Below are positions 35,250-43,853 of a DNA stretch of 64,000 nucleotides, in pieces. The stretch's first letter is position 1, and each line of letters opens with the position of its first letter. A program made the position numbers and the translations under genes. The stretch covers positions 1-64,000 of the forward strand of contig VGWF01000006.1 in the NCBI GenBank assembly GCA_016873715.1, written 5' to 3'. This stretch comes from Lentisphaerota bacterium (GTDB taxonomy: Bacteria > Verrucomicrobiota > Kiritimatiellia > PWTM01). The notes under the pieces are model-generated. The model was not told where the DNA came from, did not search any database, and saw nothing but the letters and a program-made list of their open reading frames with translations.

Positions 35250-36314
35250 CTACGCACCCTCCTCGACCGGCAGCGGCCAGGTCGGCCGGATCTCGAGGGC
35301 GCCGGGCGGGTCGACGGGCGTCCCGAGGCCCGCGGCGGCCGCCGCGGCGATCATGCCGGCGTTGTCGGTGCAGAACTCCGGCGGGGCGAGCATCAGCGGC
35401 AGTCCGGCCGAGGCGGCGAACATGCCGAGCTTCTCGCGCAGGCGACGGTTGCGGGCGACGCCGCCGGCGCAGGCGAGGAAGGCCGGGCGGGTGAGGTCCG
35501 CGGCGCGGCGCACGCGGGCGATCAGGGCGTCGACCACGGCCTCCTGGTACGACGCGGCGAGATGCGGAAGGCCGCGCGCGGGGTCGAGATCCTCCGGATG
35601 GCCGCGGAGGTGATAGAGCAACGCGGTCTTGAGCCCGCTGAAACTGAAGCACAGGTCGCGGCGCATGCCGCCGCAGGGGGCGTTCTGCGTGCCGGGGCCG
35701 AGGCCGCGCGGGAAGGCGTGGCGGTCGCGATCGCCGCCCGCCGCGGTCTTCTCGACGGCCGGGCCGCCGGGGTAGCCGAGGCCCATCAGCTTGGCGCCCT
35801 TGTCGAGCGCCTCGCCGGCGGCGTCGTCGAGCGTCGCGCCGAGCAGGCCGGCGCGCCGGCCGTCGCGGATGCGGACGAGGCTGGTGTGTCCGCCGGAGAC
35901 GAGGAGGGCCAGGCCCTCGGCCCCGCGGAGGGGCTCGGGGAAGGCCGGGTCGAGGAAGACGGAGTAGAGATGGCCGTCGAGGTGGTGGACGGAGATCAGC
36001 GGGCGGCCGGTGCGGATCGCAAAGGCCTTGGCGGCGGCGACGCCGACGAGCAGCGAGGTCGCCAGGCCGGGGCCCGAGGTGACGGCGACCGCGTCGAGGC
36101 CGTCCCATCCGGCGGCGGCGCGGCGCATCGCCTCCTCGACGATCCCGGGGAGCCGTTCGACGTGCGATCGGGCGGCGACCTCGGGCACGACGCCCCCGTA
36201 GGGCTGGTGTTGCGCGATCTGCGTGTGGATGACGTTCGACAGGACCCGGCGCGGGCCGTCCGCCACGGCCGCGGAGGTCTCGTCGCAGGAGGTTTCGATG
36301 CCCAGGACCTTCAT
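35250..36314 (-). CDS. tsaD: tRNA N6-threonylcarbamoyladenosine transferase subunit TsaD
   Basis: Catalytic subunit for t6A37 modification of ANN-decoding tRNAs; 354 residues. The N-terminal VLGIETSCDETSAAV, the metal-binding HHLDGH near residue 110, LVSGGHTSLV, KGAKLMGLGYPGGP and the C-terminal CTDNAGM are all present. HHLDGH replaces the common HHMEGH, keeping both metal-binding His. The ATG at 36314 fits the family N terminus; the ORF-track start 13 codons upstream does not. It lies 67 bp before the DUF6288 gene on the same strand. Confidence 0.96.
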   Translation of the reverse strand: MKVLGIETSCDETSAAVADGPRRVLSNVIHTQIAQHQPYGGVVPEVAARSHVERLPGIVEEAMRRAAAGWDGLDAVAVTSGPGLATSLLVGVAAAKAFAIRTGRPLISVHHLDGHLYSVFLDPAFPEPLRGAEGLALLVSGGHTSLVRIRDGRRAGLLGATLDDAAGEALDKGAKLMGLGYPGGPAVEKTAAGGDRDRHAFPRGLGPGTQNAPCGGMRRDLCFSFSGLKTALLYHLRGHPEDLDPARGLPHLAASYQEAVVDALIARVRRAADLTRPAFLACAGGVARNRRLREKLGMFAASAGLPLMLAPPEFCTDNAGMIAAAAAAGLGTPVDPPGALEIRPTWPLPVEEGA

Positions 36315-36502
36315 GACGCCGCCCACCATGAGCCGTGCCGGCATCCCATGCAAGAATAACCGTTTCCGGCGACAAACTCCTTGCCCATCCCCCGGGGGTT
36401 CCGCTACCGTCGCATCCGAAGTCCGCGGCGATCGGCCGTGGCCGCCCGCACAACGACGCCCCCAAAGACATTTACAGCGCCCGCGAGCGGGAGCGTCCGC
36501 TC

Positions 36503-37537
36503 GTGGAAGACCGTCCCCGCGTCACGTCGGATGAACGCTGGTTCCGGGCGGTGCAGGAGCAGTGGAAGACGGCCATCCTCGTCGCCATGCTGATCGCGCT
36601 TGCGGGAATCCTGCTGGGGGTGATCTATTACCAGCAACGGGTTCTCGCCAGGGCCCGGAACGCGGCGCAGGCCCTGCAACCTGTCGAACTCGCCCCCCAG
36701 GGAACCCACAACGCACCGCTGACCATCGATCCCGAGGGCCGGCTGGTGCTCGACGAGCTGGGCGACGTCGAGCCCGAGTCGCCCCCGCCCGGCGGCATCG
36801 CCGCCCTGACGCCGCACTGGGTCAAGCAGGCCGCGATCCACCTGCGCCGCGGCGAGCGGGCCTACGAGGATGGCGACTGGACCGGCGCGCGCCTCGCCTT
36901 CGAGGAGGTCCGCCGGATCCTCCCGGGCATCGAGCGGCTCGACGAGTCGATCGGCCTGTGCCACCTGCGCCTGAAGGACTACGAGAAGGCCGAGGCCGTC
37001 TTCGCCGCCCTCGTCGCCAAGCGGGCCGGCTCCGCACCGCTGCTGAACAACCTCGGCGTCGCGCAGATGGGACGGGAGCGGCGGGAGGACGCCGCCCGCA
37101 CGTTCGGCAAGGCCCTGACGGCCGATCCGGCCTACGGTCCGGCACGCCAGAACCTGGGTCTTCTTCACTACCGTTCGGGCGAGATGACCCGCGCCGCCGA
37201 GGTGCTCGCGGAGGTTGTCCGCCATTCACCGCAGAACGCCGAGGCCTCCCTGATGTACGCCGTCGCCCTGCTGAAGCTGAAGCGCTGGTCCGAGGCCGCC
37301 GGCGCGCTCGAGGAGGCCGCCCGCGTGACGCCCTCCGCGCCCGTCTTCTTCCGCCTCGCCGAGGCGAAGTCGCACACCGGCGGCGCGGACGATGCGATGA
37401 AGGCGCTCCAGCGCGGCGTGGATCTCGTCGACGCGAGCGCCGCCCTGCTCTGGATCAACCGGACCGAGTTCGACGCCCTCCGCGTCCGGACCGACTTCCA
37501 GAAGCTCGCCGCGGACCTCACCCAGGCCATCCGCTGA
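36503..37537 (+). CDS. Membrane-anchored TPR-repeat protein
   Basis: 344 residues from the GTG at 36503, which has GGGAG nine bases upstream. The ORF is open to a GTG at 36335, but that leaves only 20 bp to divergent tsaD and has no ribosome site, so the start is uncertain. A transmembrane helix (AILVAMLIALAGILLGVIYY) lies near residue 20. Tetratricopeptide repeats cover about residues 110-320 (AGSAPLLNNLGVAQMGRERR, AYGPARQNLGLLHYRSGEM). It likely assembles proteins at the inner membrane. Partners are unknown. Confidence 0.8.
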   Translation: MEDRPRVTSDERWFRAVQEQWKTAILVAMLIALAGILLGVIYYQQRVLARARNAAQALQPVELAPQGTHNAPLTIDPEGRLVLDELGDVEPESPPPGGIAALTPHWVKQAAIHLRRGERAYEDGDWTGARLAFEEVRRILPGIERLDESIGLCHLRLKDYEKAEAVFAALVAKRAGSAPLLNNLGVAQMGRERREDAARTFGKALTADPAYGPARQNLGLLHYRSGEMTRAAEVLAEVVRHSPQNAEASLMYAVALLKLKRWSEAAGALEEAARVTPSAPVFFRLAEAKSHTGGADDAMKALQRGVDLVDASAALLWINRTEFDALRVRTDFQKLAADLTQAIR

Positions 37538-37599
37538 GCCCGTGCCCGGTTCCCGGGTATCACGTTCCGGGTTTCGAGTCTCAGGTTTCCGCCCGGCCC

Positions 37600-39930
37600 T
37601 CACCTCAGGTCCAGGATCCACTCGGCGTCCGGCCGCTCAACGCGTACGCCGGCCGGAACGGCGGCGGCGAGGCCGAGGATCGAGTGGAAGCCATCGGGCG
37701 GCGGGCGGACGACGACGCGCGAGGCGAAGGTGGCGGCGATCCAGGCCGTGTCGCCGGCCCCGGGCTCGCGGTCGATGATCACGGCCGTCGCACCCGGGTC
37801 GAAGGGTCCCGTCGCCAGCGCCGCGCAGACCGGCGCCGCGGCCGGGCCCGCAAGAAGGACGGCCTGCGAGCCGCGCCCGATCCGCACGACGGCGGCGCCG
37901 TCGGACGCGCGGGCGTGGGCGCCTCGCGGATCCGGGTGGAACGCATCCCATGCCGCGCCGCCGGGCAGGACCCCGCCGCCGCCCGCGGCGAGGAGGCCGA
38001 CGTCGCGGCCTGCGGCGGTCCATTCGTCCACCATCGCGCGCACCATCCGCGAGCGGCCGGGATCGGCGGTCCGGCGGATCGCGCCGACCGGGATCCGCGC
38101 GAGGATCTCCGGCGCCGCGCCGGCGTGCGCGGCATCCGCCGCCGTCAGCCAGACGGCGCCGAGCCGGTCGACCCCGCGCGACCGGAGCCAGCGAATCGTC
38201 CGCGCGGACTTCCACGCGGGGCCCGGATCGATCAGCAGATCCCCGCCGCCGGGTCCGTCGACAAGGACCGCCGGGGCGAGGTCGGGCGGCGGGAGGATGA
38301 CGCGGACGCGGTCGTCGGTCGCGGCTCGCACGGCGCCGGCGATCCCGACCGCGGCGACGGCGCCCGCCAGCACGGCGCGGGGCCTGCCGCGCAGGACGAG
38401 CAGTCCGACGATCGCGCCGTAGGTCAGCGCGAGCGCCCAGCCCGGCGGCGCCTGGACGAAGGCGTGGCTGCCCGGCAGGCGGAAGAGCGCATCGATGGGC
38501 CCCGTCATCGCGGCGCAGAACGCGGCATTGGCGTGATTGAAGATCTCGGCGGCGACGCCGGACACCTGCCCGGTCACGAGCGAGAGGCAGCCCGTCAGCA
38601 CGATCAGGAACGAGCCGGGGACGACGAGGAGGTTCCCCGGCAGCGCCGCAACGGCGACCTGGTTGCCGAAGAAGGCGGAGAGCGGCGTCGAGACGAGCCA
38701 CGCGGCGGCCGACGTGGCGACGAGCCCCACGGCCCAGCGGGCCACGGCCCGGCCCGCGCGGACCGCCCGGGTGGCGGAGGCATCGGTCTCGCGCGCCGGG
38801 ATCCAGGCGGCGAGCGGGCGGTGGACGACCGGCGCGAGCGCGACCAGCCCCGCGACGGCGACGAAGGAGAAGAGGAAGCCGGGGTCGGTCAGTTGGTCCG
38901 GACGGACGGCGAGGATGGCCAGCGCCGCGAGCGCCAGCGCGGAAGGCACGTCCGGCCGCCGGCGCACAAGCGGCGCCGCCCAGTAGGCCGAGGCCATCAG
39001 CAGCGCGCGGACGGCGCTGGACGCCGCCCCGGTGGCGAGCGTGTAGAGGGTCAGCAGGGGGATCAGGCCCAGGGCCCACGCCGGACGCGGAAGGCCGGCG
39101 GTGCGCAGCACGGCGAGGAGGACGAGGCAGAGGATGCCGACGTGAAGCCCGGAGATCGCGAAGATGTGGCCCGTTCCCGTCCGCATGAACGACTCGCGGA
39201 CCGCCTCGGGGATGTCCTCGCGATAGCCGAGCACGAGGGCGGCGACGACGCCCGCGCCCGCGGGCCAGTCCTCGACGCCGCGCGAGAGCAGGCGTCGGCT
39301 GGCCTCGCGCCGCGCGTAGCACCAGCGCAGCAGGGGACTCCCGCCGCCCGTGGCCAGCCGCTCCGCGGCGCCGGCGGCGACGTCCATCGCCAGGTCGCCC
39401 CGCATCGGGTCGACGCCGCAGACGGCGCTCATCCGCCAGCGGTCGCCGTAGGCCGGCGGGGGCATCCCGGACGCCAGGGCGAGCCGTACGCGGACCCGGC
39501 CGGTGGCCGTCCGCCACCCGGGCCCGGTGTGACGCAGGGCCTCGACCCGGCCCTCGAAGGTCCAGGTCTCGCGGTCGTCTCGAAACGACGGCAGCCGCGA
39601 CGGCGCGCCGGCCGCCGAGACGACCGCGTCGACCTGTTCGCGCGGACGGGTGAGGCAGCGGCGGATGTCGAGGGCCGGGCGCCCCGGCGTCGCGAGCAGC
39701 CCGTGCGCGAGGCCGGCGGCGAGGACCGCGGCCTGGAGGAGCGGCGTGGAGACGGCCGTGTGCCGGACGGCGGCGCCGGCGGCTACGAGGAGCGCCGCGA
39801 CCGCAAGGGACGCACCCGCCGGCGTCCCCGGCCACGCGAGGGCGGCGGCCATGCCGGCGATGAACAGGAGGGCGATGCCGACGAGCGGGCGTCGGACGGG
39901 CACGGACGGCTGAACGCTCAGCGGCTCCAT
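37600..39930 (-). CDS. comEC: ComEC/Rec2-like DNA uptake channel
   Basis: Polytopic membrane protein of 776 residues. It would carry single-stranded DNA across the inner membrane in natural transformation. The competence domain contains HIFAISGLHVGILCL near residue 250 and a block of helices to about 500. The C-terminal metallo-beta-lactamase-like domain is recognisable from LLIDPGPAWKSARTIRWLRS. Its HxHxDH metal motif is replaced by TAADAAHAG, so that domain may be inactive. The ATG at 39930 overlaps the end of thiD by 13 bp. Confidence 0.88.
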   Translation of the reverse strand: MEPLSVQPSVPVRRPLVGIALLFIAGMAAALAWPGTPAGASLAVAALLVAAGAAVRHTAVSTPLLQAAVLAAGLAHGLLATPGRPALDIRRCLTRPREQVDAVVSAAGAPSRLPSFRDDRETWTFEGRVEALRHTGPGWRTATGRVRVRLALASGMPPPAYGDRWRMSAVCGVDPMRGDLAMDVAAGAAERLATGGGSPLLRWCYARREASRRLLSRGVEDWPAGAGVVAALVLGYREDIPEAVRESFMRTGTGHIFAISGLHVGILCLVLLAVLRTAGLPRPAWALGLIPLLTLYTLATGAASSAVRALLMASAYWAAPLVRRRPDVPSALALAALAILAVRPDQLTDPGFLFSFVAVAGLVALAPVVHRPLAAWIPARETDASATRAVRAGRAVARWAVGLVATSAAAWLVSTPLSAFFGNQVAVAALPGNLLVVPGSFLIVLTGCLSLVTGQVSGVAAEIFNHANAAFCAAMTGPIDALFRLPGSHAFVQAPPGWALALTYGAIVGLLVLRGRPRAVLAGAVAAVGIAGAVRAATDDRVRVILPPPDLAPAVLVDGPGGGDLLIDPGPAWKSARTIRWLRSRGVDRLGAVWLTAADAAHAGAAPEILARIPVGAIRRTADPGRSRMVRAMVDEWTAAGRDVGLLAAGGGGVLPGGAAWDAFHPDPRGAHARASDGAAVVRIGRGSQAVLLAGPAAAPVCAALATGPFDPGATAVIIDREPGAGDTAWIAATFASRVVVRPPPDGFHSILGLAAAVPAGVRVERPDAEWILDLR

Positions 39931-40730
39931 GCGGCGAAGGGGTCCAGCAGCCGGTGCGCCCCGGCGTTGCGCGCGCCGCGGAACGCGGTCTCCACGTAGG
40001 CCACGGCCTCCCGCGCGGCTGCAGCCAGCGGAAGGCCCCGGGCAAGGCCCGCCGCGATCGCGGCGGAGAACGTGCAGCCGGCGCCGTGGGGGCTCGGCCC
40101 CTCGGCGCGCGAGGCCTCGAAGACCTCCACGGAGGCGCCGTCGCACAGGACGTTCGCGATCCGCGCCCCCGGGCGGTGCCCCCCCTTGACGATCGCGGCC
40201 ACGCCGAGGCGCCGGGCGAGGTCCCGGGCGACGTCGCGCAGGTCGTCGGCGGCGCCGACCGGCCGTCCCAGCAGGAGGGCGGCCTCGTCGAGGTTCGGGG
40301 TGACCACGCGCGCGAGGGGGACGATCCGCCCGGTCATCGCCGCGAGTCCGTCCGGCGCCAGCAGCGGGGCGCCGCTGGCCGCGACCATGACGGGATCCAC
40401 GACGACCGACGGGATGCGCCGGCGGACGAGGGCGCCGGCGACGGCGTCCATGATGGCGGCCGAGAAGAGCATGCCCGTCTTGGCGGCGGCGACCGGGAAG
40501 GCGTCCGCCACGGCATCGATCTGCGCGGCAACGAGGTCGGGGTCGATGGCCCCGACGGCCGACACGCCCCCCGGGTTCTGCGCGGTGACGCAGGTCAGCG
40601 CGGTGGCGCCGAAGACCCCGAGGGCGGAGAACGCGCGCAGATCGGCCTGGATTCCGGCCCCTCCGCCGCTGTCCGATCCTGCGATGGAGAGGGCGACGGG
40701 CCACGGTCCGGACGGGTGTGCGGGCTGCAT
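39918..40730 (-). CDS. thiD: Hydroxymethylpyrimidine/phosphomethylpyrimidine kinase
   Basis: 270 residues. ThiD phosphorylates HMP and HMP-P in thiamine synthesis. The start PVALSIAGSDSGGGAGIQAD is diagnostic. TCVTAQNP, VDPVMVAASGAPLL, TPNLDEAALLLG and HGAGCTFSAAIAAG are also present. The ATG at 40730 fits the family N terminus; the ORF-track extension to 41897 is antisense to the coiled-coil genes. It overlaps comEC by 13 bp, suggesting cotranscription. No TPP riboswitch is visible upstream. Confidence 0.95.
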   Translation of the reverse strand: MQPAHPSGPWPVALSIAGSDSGGGAGIQADLRAFSALGVFGATALTCVTAQNPGGVSAVGAIDPDLVAAQIDAVADAFPVAAAKTGMLFSAAIMDAVAGALVRRRIPSVVVDPVMVAASGAPLLAPDGLAAMTGRIVPLARVVTPNLDEAALLLGRPVGAADDLRDVARDLARRLGVAAIVKGGHRPGARIANVLCDGASVEVFEASRAEGPSPHGAGCTFSAAIAAGLARGLPLAAAAREAVAYVETAFRGARNAGAHRLLDPFAAWSR

Positions 40731-40791
40731 GGGGCGACGGTAGCCGGGCGCCCCCCGGCCGCCAAGCACGAAGGGGGGGGTCACTTTGCGA

Positions 40792-40822
40792 TTGCGCCCG
40801 GCGCCCGTTTCGGGTTCATTAT
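40792..40822 (+). promoter_or_regulatory. Possible promoter for the coiled-coil operon
   Basis: TTGCGC at 40792-40797 is followed by TTCATT (17-bp spacer) or CATTAT (19-bp spacer) ending by 40822, about 50 bp before the first coiled-coil gene and divergent from thiD. Confidence 0.35.
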
Positions 40823-40874
40823 CCACCGTACGACCGGGGCGTTCCTGACCGGGCGCCGCTCGGGGGGCATTGCG

Positions 40875-41729
40875 ATGGGCAAGGTACTGCGAATTTTTCT
40901 GATCCTGCTGTTCCTTCTGGGGATCGGCGCCCTGACGCTCGAGTACTTCAACTACTCGAAGCGCGTGGAGCTGACGAAGCGCCAGGCCACGCTCGAGGCG
41001 GGCCTGGTCCGCGTCTCGGGGAAGGTGAACGCGCCCCGCGACCCCTACATCGAGGCGATCTCGAACGGCGTCGACGCCGCCGCGCTCGGCGCCACCGCGA
41101 CGATGGGCGCGCAGATCGCGGTCCTGCAGTCCAACACCGTCGCCCGCTACGAGCAGCTCTACACGACGAAGGACGACCTCAAGAAGACGCGCGACGAACT
41201 CACCAAGACGCAGCAGGAGCTCGCGCAGACCAAGCAGGAACTCGACACCGCGCGCCAGGAGATCGCCTCGCTCAACGAGAAGCTGACGAAGAAGGAGGCG
41301 GAGATCGCCCAGGCGCAGCAGAAGATCGGCGAGCTGGAGAACCAGGTCACCGAGCTCAAGCGGCAGGTCGAGGACTTCGGCGTCCAGATCGCCAAGCTCG
41401 AGGGCGACAAGAAGAAGATGCTCGAGGAGAAGAAGCGCCTCGAGGACGCCCTCGCGCCCTTCCTCCCGCCCCCGCTGCCGGACAAGGATCTCGCCCGCGG
41501 GCTGAACGGCCAGATCGTGCTCGTCGACCCGGAATGGAACTTCGTCGTGCTCGACATCGGCAAGCTGCAAGGCCTGCAGAAGAACACGCAGATGCTCGTC
41601 CACCGCGGCGAGGAACTCGTCGGCAAGATCCGCGTGTCGGACGTGCGCGACCAGATGTCCGTCGGCGATATCGAGCGGGCGTGGGTCGCGACGCCGCTTC
41701 AGCCGGGCGACCGGGTGTTCATCCAGTAA
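40875..41729 (+). CDS. Membrane-anchored coiled-coil protein, paralogue 1
   Basis: 284 residues. An N-terminal transmembrane segment (ILRIFLILLFLLGIGALTLE-like) is followed by a long coiled coil (about residues 90-195, rich in Glu, Lys and Gln with heptads such as AQTKQELDTARQEIASL). The C-terminal beta domain (about 205-284) contains GQIVLVDPEWNFVVLDIG and MLVHRGEELVGKIRV, resembling a FlgT C-terminal-like or related envelope domain. GGGGG precedes the ATG. The next gene is a close paralogue 13 bp away. A role in cell-envelope organisation is likely, but unproven. Confidence 0.83.
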   Translation: MGKVLRIFLILLFLLGIGALTLEYFNYSKRVELTKRQATLEAGLVRVSGKVNAPRDPYIEAISNGVDAAALGATATMGAQIAVLQSNTVARYEQLYTTKDDLKKTRDELTKTQQELAQTKQELDTARQEIASLNEKLTKKEAEIAQAQQKIGELENQVTELKRQVEDFGVQIAKLEGDKKKMLEEKKRLEDALAPFLPPPLPDKDLARGLNGQIVLVDPEWNFVVLDIGKLQGLQKNTQMLVHRGEELVGKIRVSDVRDQMSVGDIERAWVATPLQPGDRVFIQ

Positions 41730-41742
41730 CGGGGATTCGATC

Positions 41743-42594
41743 ATGGGCAAGGTACTTCGCTTCTTCGTGATCCTGCTCTTCCTGATGGCGGCCGCGGCCG
41801 TCTGGCTGGAGTACACGCTCTTCCAGAGGCGCGTGGAGCGGAAGACCAGCGTCCAGACGCTGGAGAAGGCGGTGATGGACATCGCCCAGACCCTCACCGC
41901 GCCGAAGGAACCCTACATCGAGGCGATCGACCAGAAGATCAGCCAGAACGGCCTGATGAACTCGGCGACGATGGGCACCCAGCTCCGCGTCCTCGAGACC
42001 CTCGCCGACAACCGCTACGAGCAGCTCTTCACGACCAAGGACGACCTGAAGAAGACGCAGGACGAGCTCTCGAAGACGCAAGCCGAGCTTGCGCAGACCA
42101 AGCAGGACCTCGACACCGCCCGCAAGGAGATCGCCTCGCTCAACGAGCGGATCACCCAGAAGGAGACGGAGCTGGCGGGCCTGCAGCAGAAGATCGGCGC
42201 GATCGAGACGCAGATGGCCGAGCTCAACCGGACGATCGAGGACCGCAAGGCGCAGATCGCGAAGATCGAGGCCGAGAAGACCGAGATCAACGACGAGAAC
42301 CAGCGCCTCGAGGTCGAGCTGGCCCGCTACCTGAACGACCCGAACATCGTCAAGCAGATGCCGAAGGGCCTCAGCGGCAAGATCGTCGTCGTGAACCCCG
42401 ACTGGAACTTCGTCGTGCTCGACATCGGCACCCAGGAAGGCCTCGTGAACAACGCGTACATGCTCGTGCACCGCGCCGACCAGTTGATCGGCCGGGTGCG
42501 GATCACGAACGCGCAGGCACACATGGCGATCGCGGACATCCAGAACGACTGGGTCTCCGCCCCGCTGCAGGAGGGCGACCGTGTTCTTTATTAG
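41743..42594 (+). CDS. Membrane-anchored coiled-coil protein, paralogue 2
   Basis: 283 residues, with the same plan as the gene before it: MGKVLRFFVILLFLMAAAAV at the membrane, a coiled coil (about residues 85-195, with QTKQDLDTARKEIASLNERI) and the C-terminal domain GKIVVVNPDWNFVVLDIG. The two proteins share start, length and motif order, so they arose by tandem duplication. It ends inside the next small gene. The pair may form a hetero-oligomer (inference). Confidence 0.83.
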   Translation: MGKVLRFFVILLFLMAAAAVWLEYTLFQRRVERKTSVQTLEKAVMDIAQTLTAPKEPYIEAIDQKISQNGLMNSATMGTQLRVLETLADNRYEQLFTTKDDLKKTQDELSKTQAELAQTKQDLDTARKEIASLNERITQKETELAGLQQKIGAIETQMAELNRTIEDRKAQIAKIEAEKTEINDENQRLEVELARYLNDPNIVKQMPKGLSGKIVVVNPDWNFVVLDIGTQEGLVNNAYMLVHRADQLIGRVRITNAQAHMAIADIQNDWVSAPLQEGDRVLY

Positions 42595-42709
42595 GCTGAT
42601 GGGGATTCTCGTCGTGCTGGCGACGCTGTGCTTCGGCGGGCAGATCACGCTCCAAGTGCTGGAGCTGAAGAGCTACGAGGCGCCGCCGTCGGTGTGGCCG
42701 CCCAAGTAG
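42581..42709 (+). CDS. 42-residue membrane microprotein
   Basis: Too short for the ORF track. The GTG at 42581 follows GGAGGGCGACC and overlaps the preceding gene by 14 bp in another frame. An in-frame ATG at 42599 is the alternative start. The protein is a single hydrophobic helix (LMGILVVLATLCFGGQI) and a short tail ending SVWPPK. Its overlap and good ribosome site make it likely translated with the coiled-coil pair, perhaps as a small membrane subunit. I do not recognise a family. Confidence 0.6.
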   Translation: MFFIRLMGILVVLATLCFGGQITLQVLELKSYEAPPSVWPPK

Positions 42710-42721
42710 GAATCCGTATCC

Positions 42722-42898
42722 GTGAGCGTGCGCCGCGTCATCCTCGGCCTGTTCGCCGCCGCGTCCCTGGCGCTGGCCGGGGCGGGGTGCGCGACGACCG
42801 ACGACCCCGACGCCGAATCCGACATCCCCTGGAACCGGCAGGAGTCCTGGGAAGGCCAGCTCCTCATGCCCGGCAGCATGATGCCCGGGCAGTACTGA
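42722..42898 (+). CDS. Small lipoprotein, 58 residues
   Basis: Too short for the ORF track. The GTG at 42722 (or 42728) is preceded by AGGAA. The signal VRRVILGLFAAASLALAGAG is followed by Cys in a near-lipobox (position -3 is Gly, not the usual Leu or Ala). The mature part is SDIPWNRQESWEG with a Met- and Gly-rich end. It is 12 bp after the microprotein, so it is likely the last gene of this operon. Small lipoproteins with an IPWN...W pattern occur in related bacteria, without known function. Confidence 0.65.
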   Translation: MSVRRVILGLFAAASLALAGAGCATTDDPDAESDIPWNRQESWEGQLLMPGSMMPGQY

Positions 42899-42917
42899 TC
42901 CCGTCCGCCGGCCGGGG

Positions 42918-43181
42918 TCAGTGCCCGAAGACCATCTTCTTGACGTCGACGCCGGCGACGGCCTTCAGCCCCTTCTCCAACGCCGCGATCTCCTTCGGGG
43001 CGCCGACAACCTCGATCAGGATCAGCCCGTTCGGGGAGCAGTAGGACTCGTCCGCATCGTGCAGCCCCAGCCGGGTCTTGATCTGGCAGCCGTGCTGCGT
43101 GAACAGGTGCTGGACCCGCTCCGCCCGCTTCACGCGGTCGGTGATGTGGACACCCAGGATCACATGCTTGCGCTCGCTCAT
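42918..43181 (-). CDS. ACT-like small regulatory protein
   Basis: 87 residues with an ACT/ferredoxin-like pattern: HVILGVHITDRVKRAERVQ, a CQIKTRLGLHD loop, SPNGLILIEVVG and ending GVDVKKMVFGH. It resembles the small ACT-like proteins around TM1266 that occur near iron-only hydrogenases, but no hydrogenase is in the window. The ATG at 43181 has GGAGG upstream. It follows a CBS gene on the same strand (64 bp), so both may sense nucleotides or amino acids (inference). Confidence 0.75.
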   Translation of the reverse strand: MSERKHVILGVHITDRVKRAERVQHLFTQHGCQIKTRLGLHDADESYCSPNGLILIEVVGAPKEIAALEKGLKAVAGVDVKKMVFGH

Positions 43182-43245
43182 GGCCCACCTCCGCTTGGAT
43201 ACCCGCCGCACTGGAAGCCTGAAACGCGGAACCGAACCCCTCCGC

Positions 43246-43686
43246 CTACATCGCCCCGCCGATGTACTTCTCGAGGTTGCGGATCATCTGCCCGCGCTCC
43301 TCGACGAGGTGGCGGACGACGTCCCGCATCGAGATCAGCCCGATCACCTCCCGCCCCTTCATGACGGGCAGGTGCCGGATGTGCCGGTCCGTCATCACGG
43401 CCAGGCAGTCCTCGACCGACCGGTCGGCATCCGTCGTGACGAGGTCGGACGTCATCACGTCGCCCACCTTCACCTGCCTCGGGGACTTCTCGGCCAGCAG
43501 GACCTTCTTGAAGCAGTCGCGCTCGGAGAAGATGCCGGCCGGAGCGCCCGCGGCGTCGCGCACGAGCACCGCGCCGATCCGGTGCTGGGTCATCAGCCCG
43601 ACCGCGTCGAACACGGTGGTCTCGGGCCCCACGCTGACCGTGTTGACCTGCTTGGCTTCGATCAGCTTCGTCACCGGCGTATTCAT
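43246..43686 (-). CDS. CBS-domain pair protein
   Basis: 146 residues made of two CBS domains (Bateman module). Domain 1 covers about residues 8-62 and contains VGLMTQHRIGAVLVRD and GIFSERDCFKKVL. Domain 2 covers about 70-130 and contains CLAVMTDRHIRHLPVMKG. Such stand-alone pairs usually bind adenine nucleotides. The ATG at 43686 follows GGGAG. It lies 167 bp downstream of the kinase/redox fusion gene, on the same strand. Confidence 0.92.
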   Translation of the reverse strand: MNTPVTKLIEAKQVNTVSVGPETTVFDAVGLMTQHRIGAVLVRDAAGAPAGIFSERDCFKKVLLAEKSPRQVKVGDVMTSDLVTTDADRSVEDCLAVMTDRHIRHLPVMKGREVIGLISMRDVVRHLVEERGQMIRNLEKYIGGAM

Positions 43687-43853
43687 GCAACGACTCCCGA
43701 GGTTCGGCGCCCGGCGCGCACCCTGCGCGGCGGCTGCGGCGGCGATTCTACCCGCGCACCCGCGCGCGGCTCAACGAGAAACCCTCCGGCCCGGACACTC
43801 CCCGCGCCGGAAGCGCCCCCCCTCTCGCCCTCCGCGTCCTCCATCGTCCACCC

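Noticed and set aside
40731-40874. TPP riboswitch upstream of thiD
   Set aside because: No conserved CTGAGA-type or matching P-stem sequence is present in the gap.
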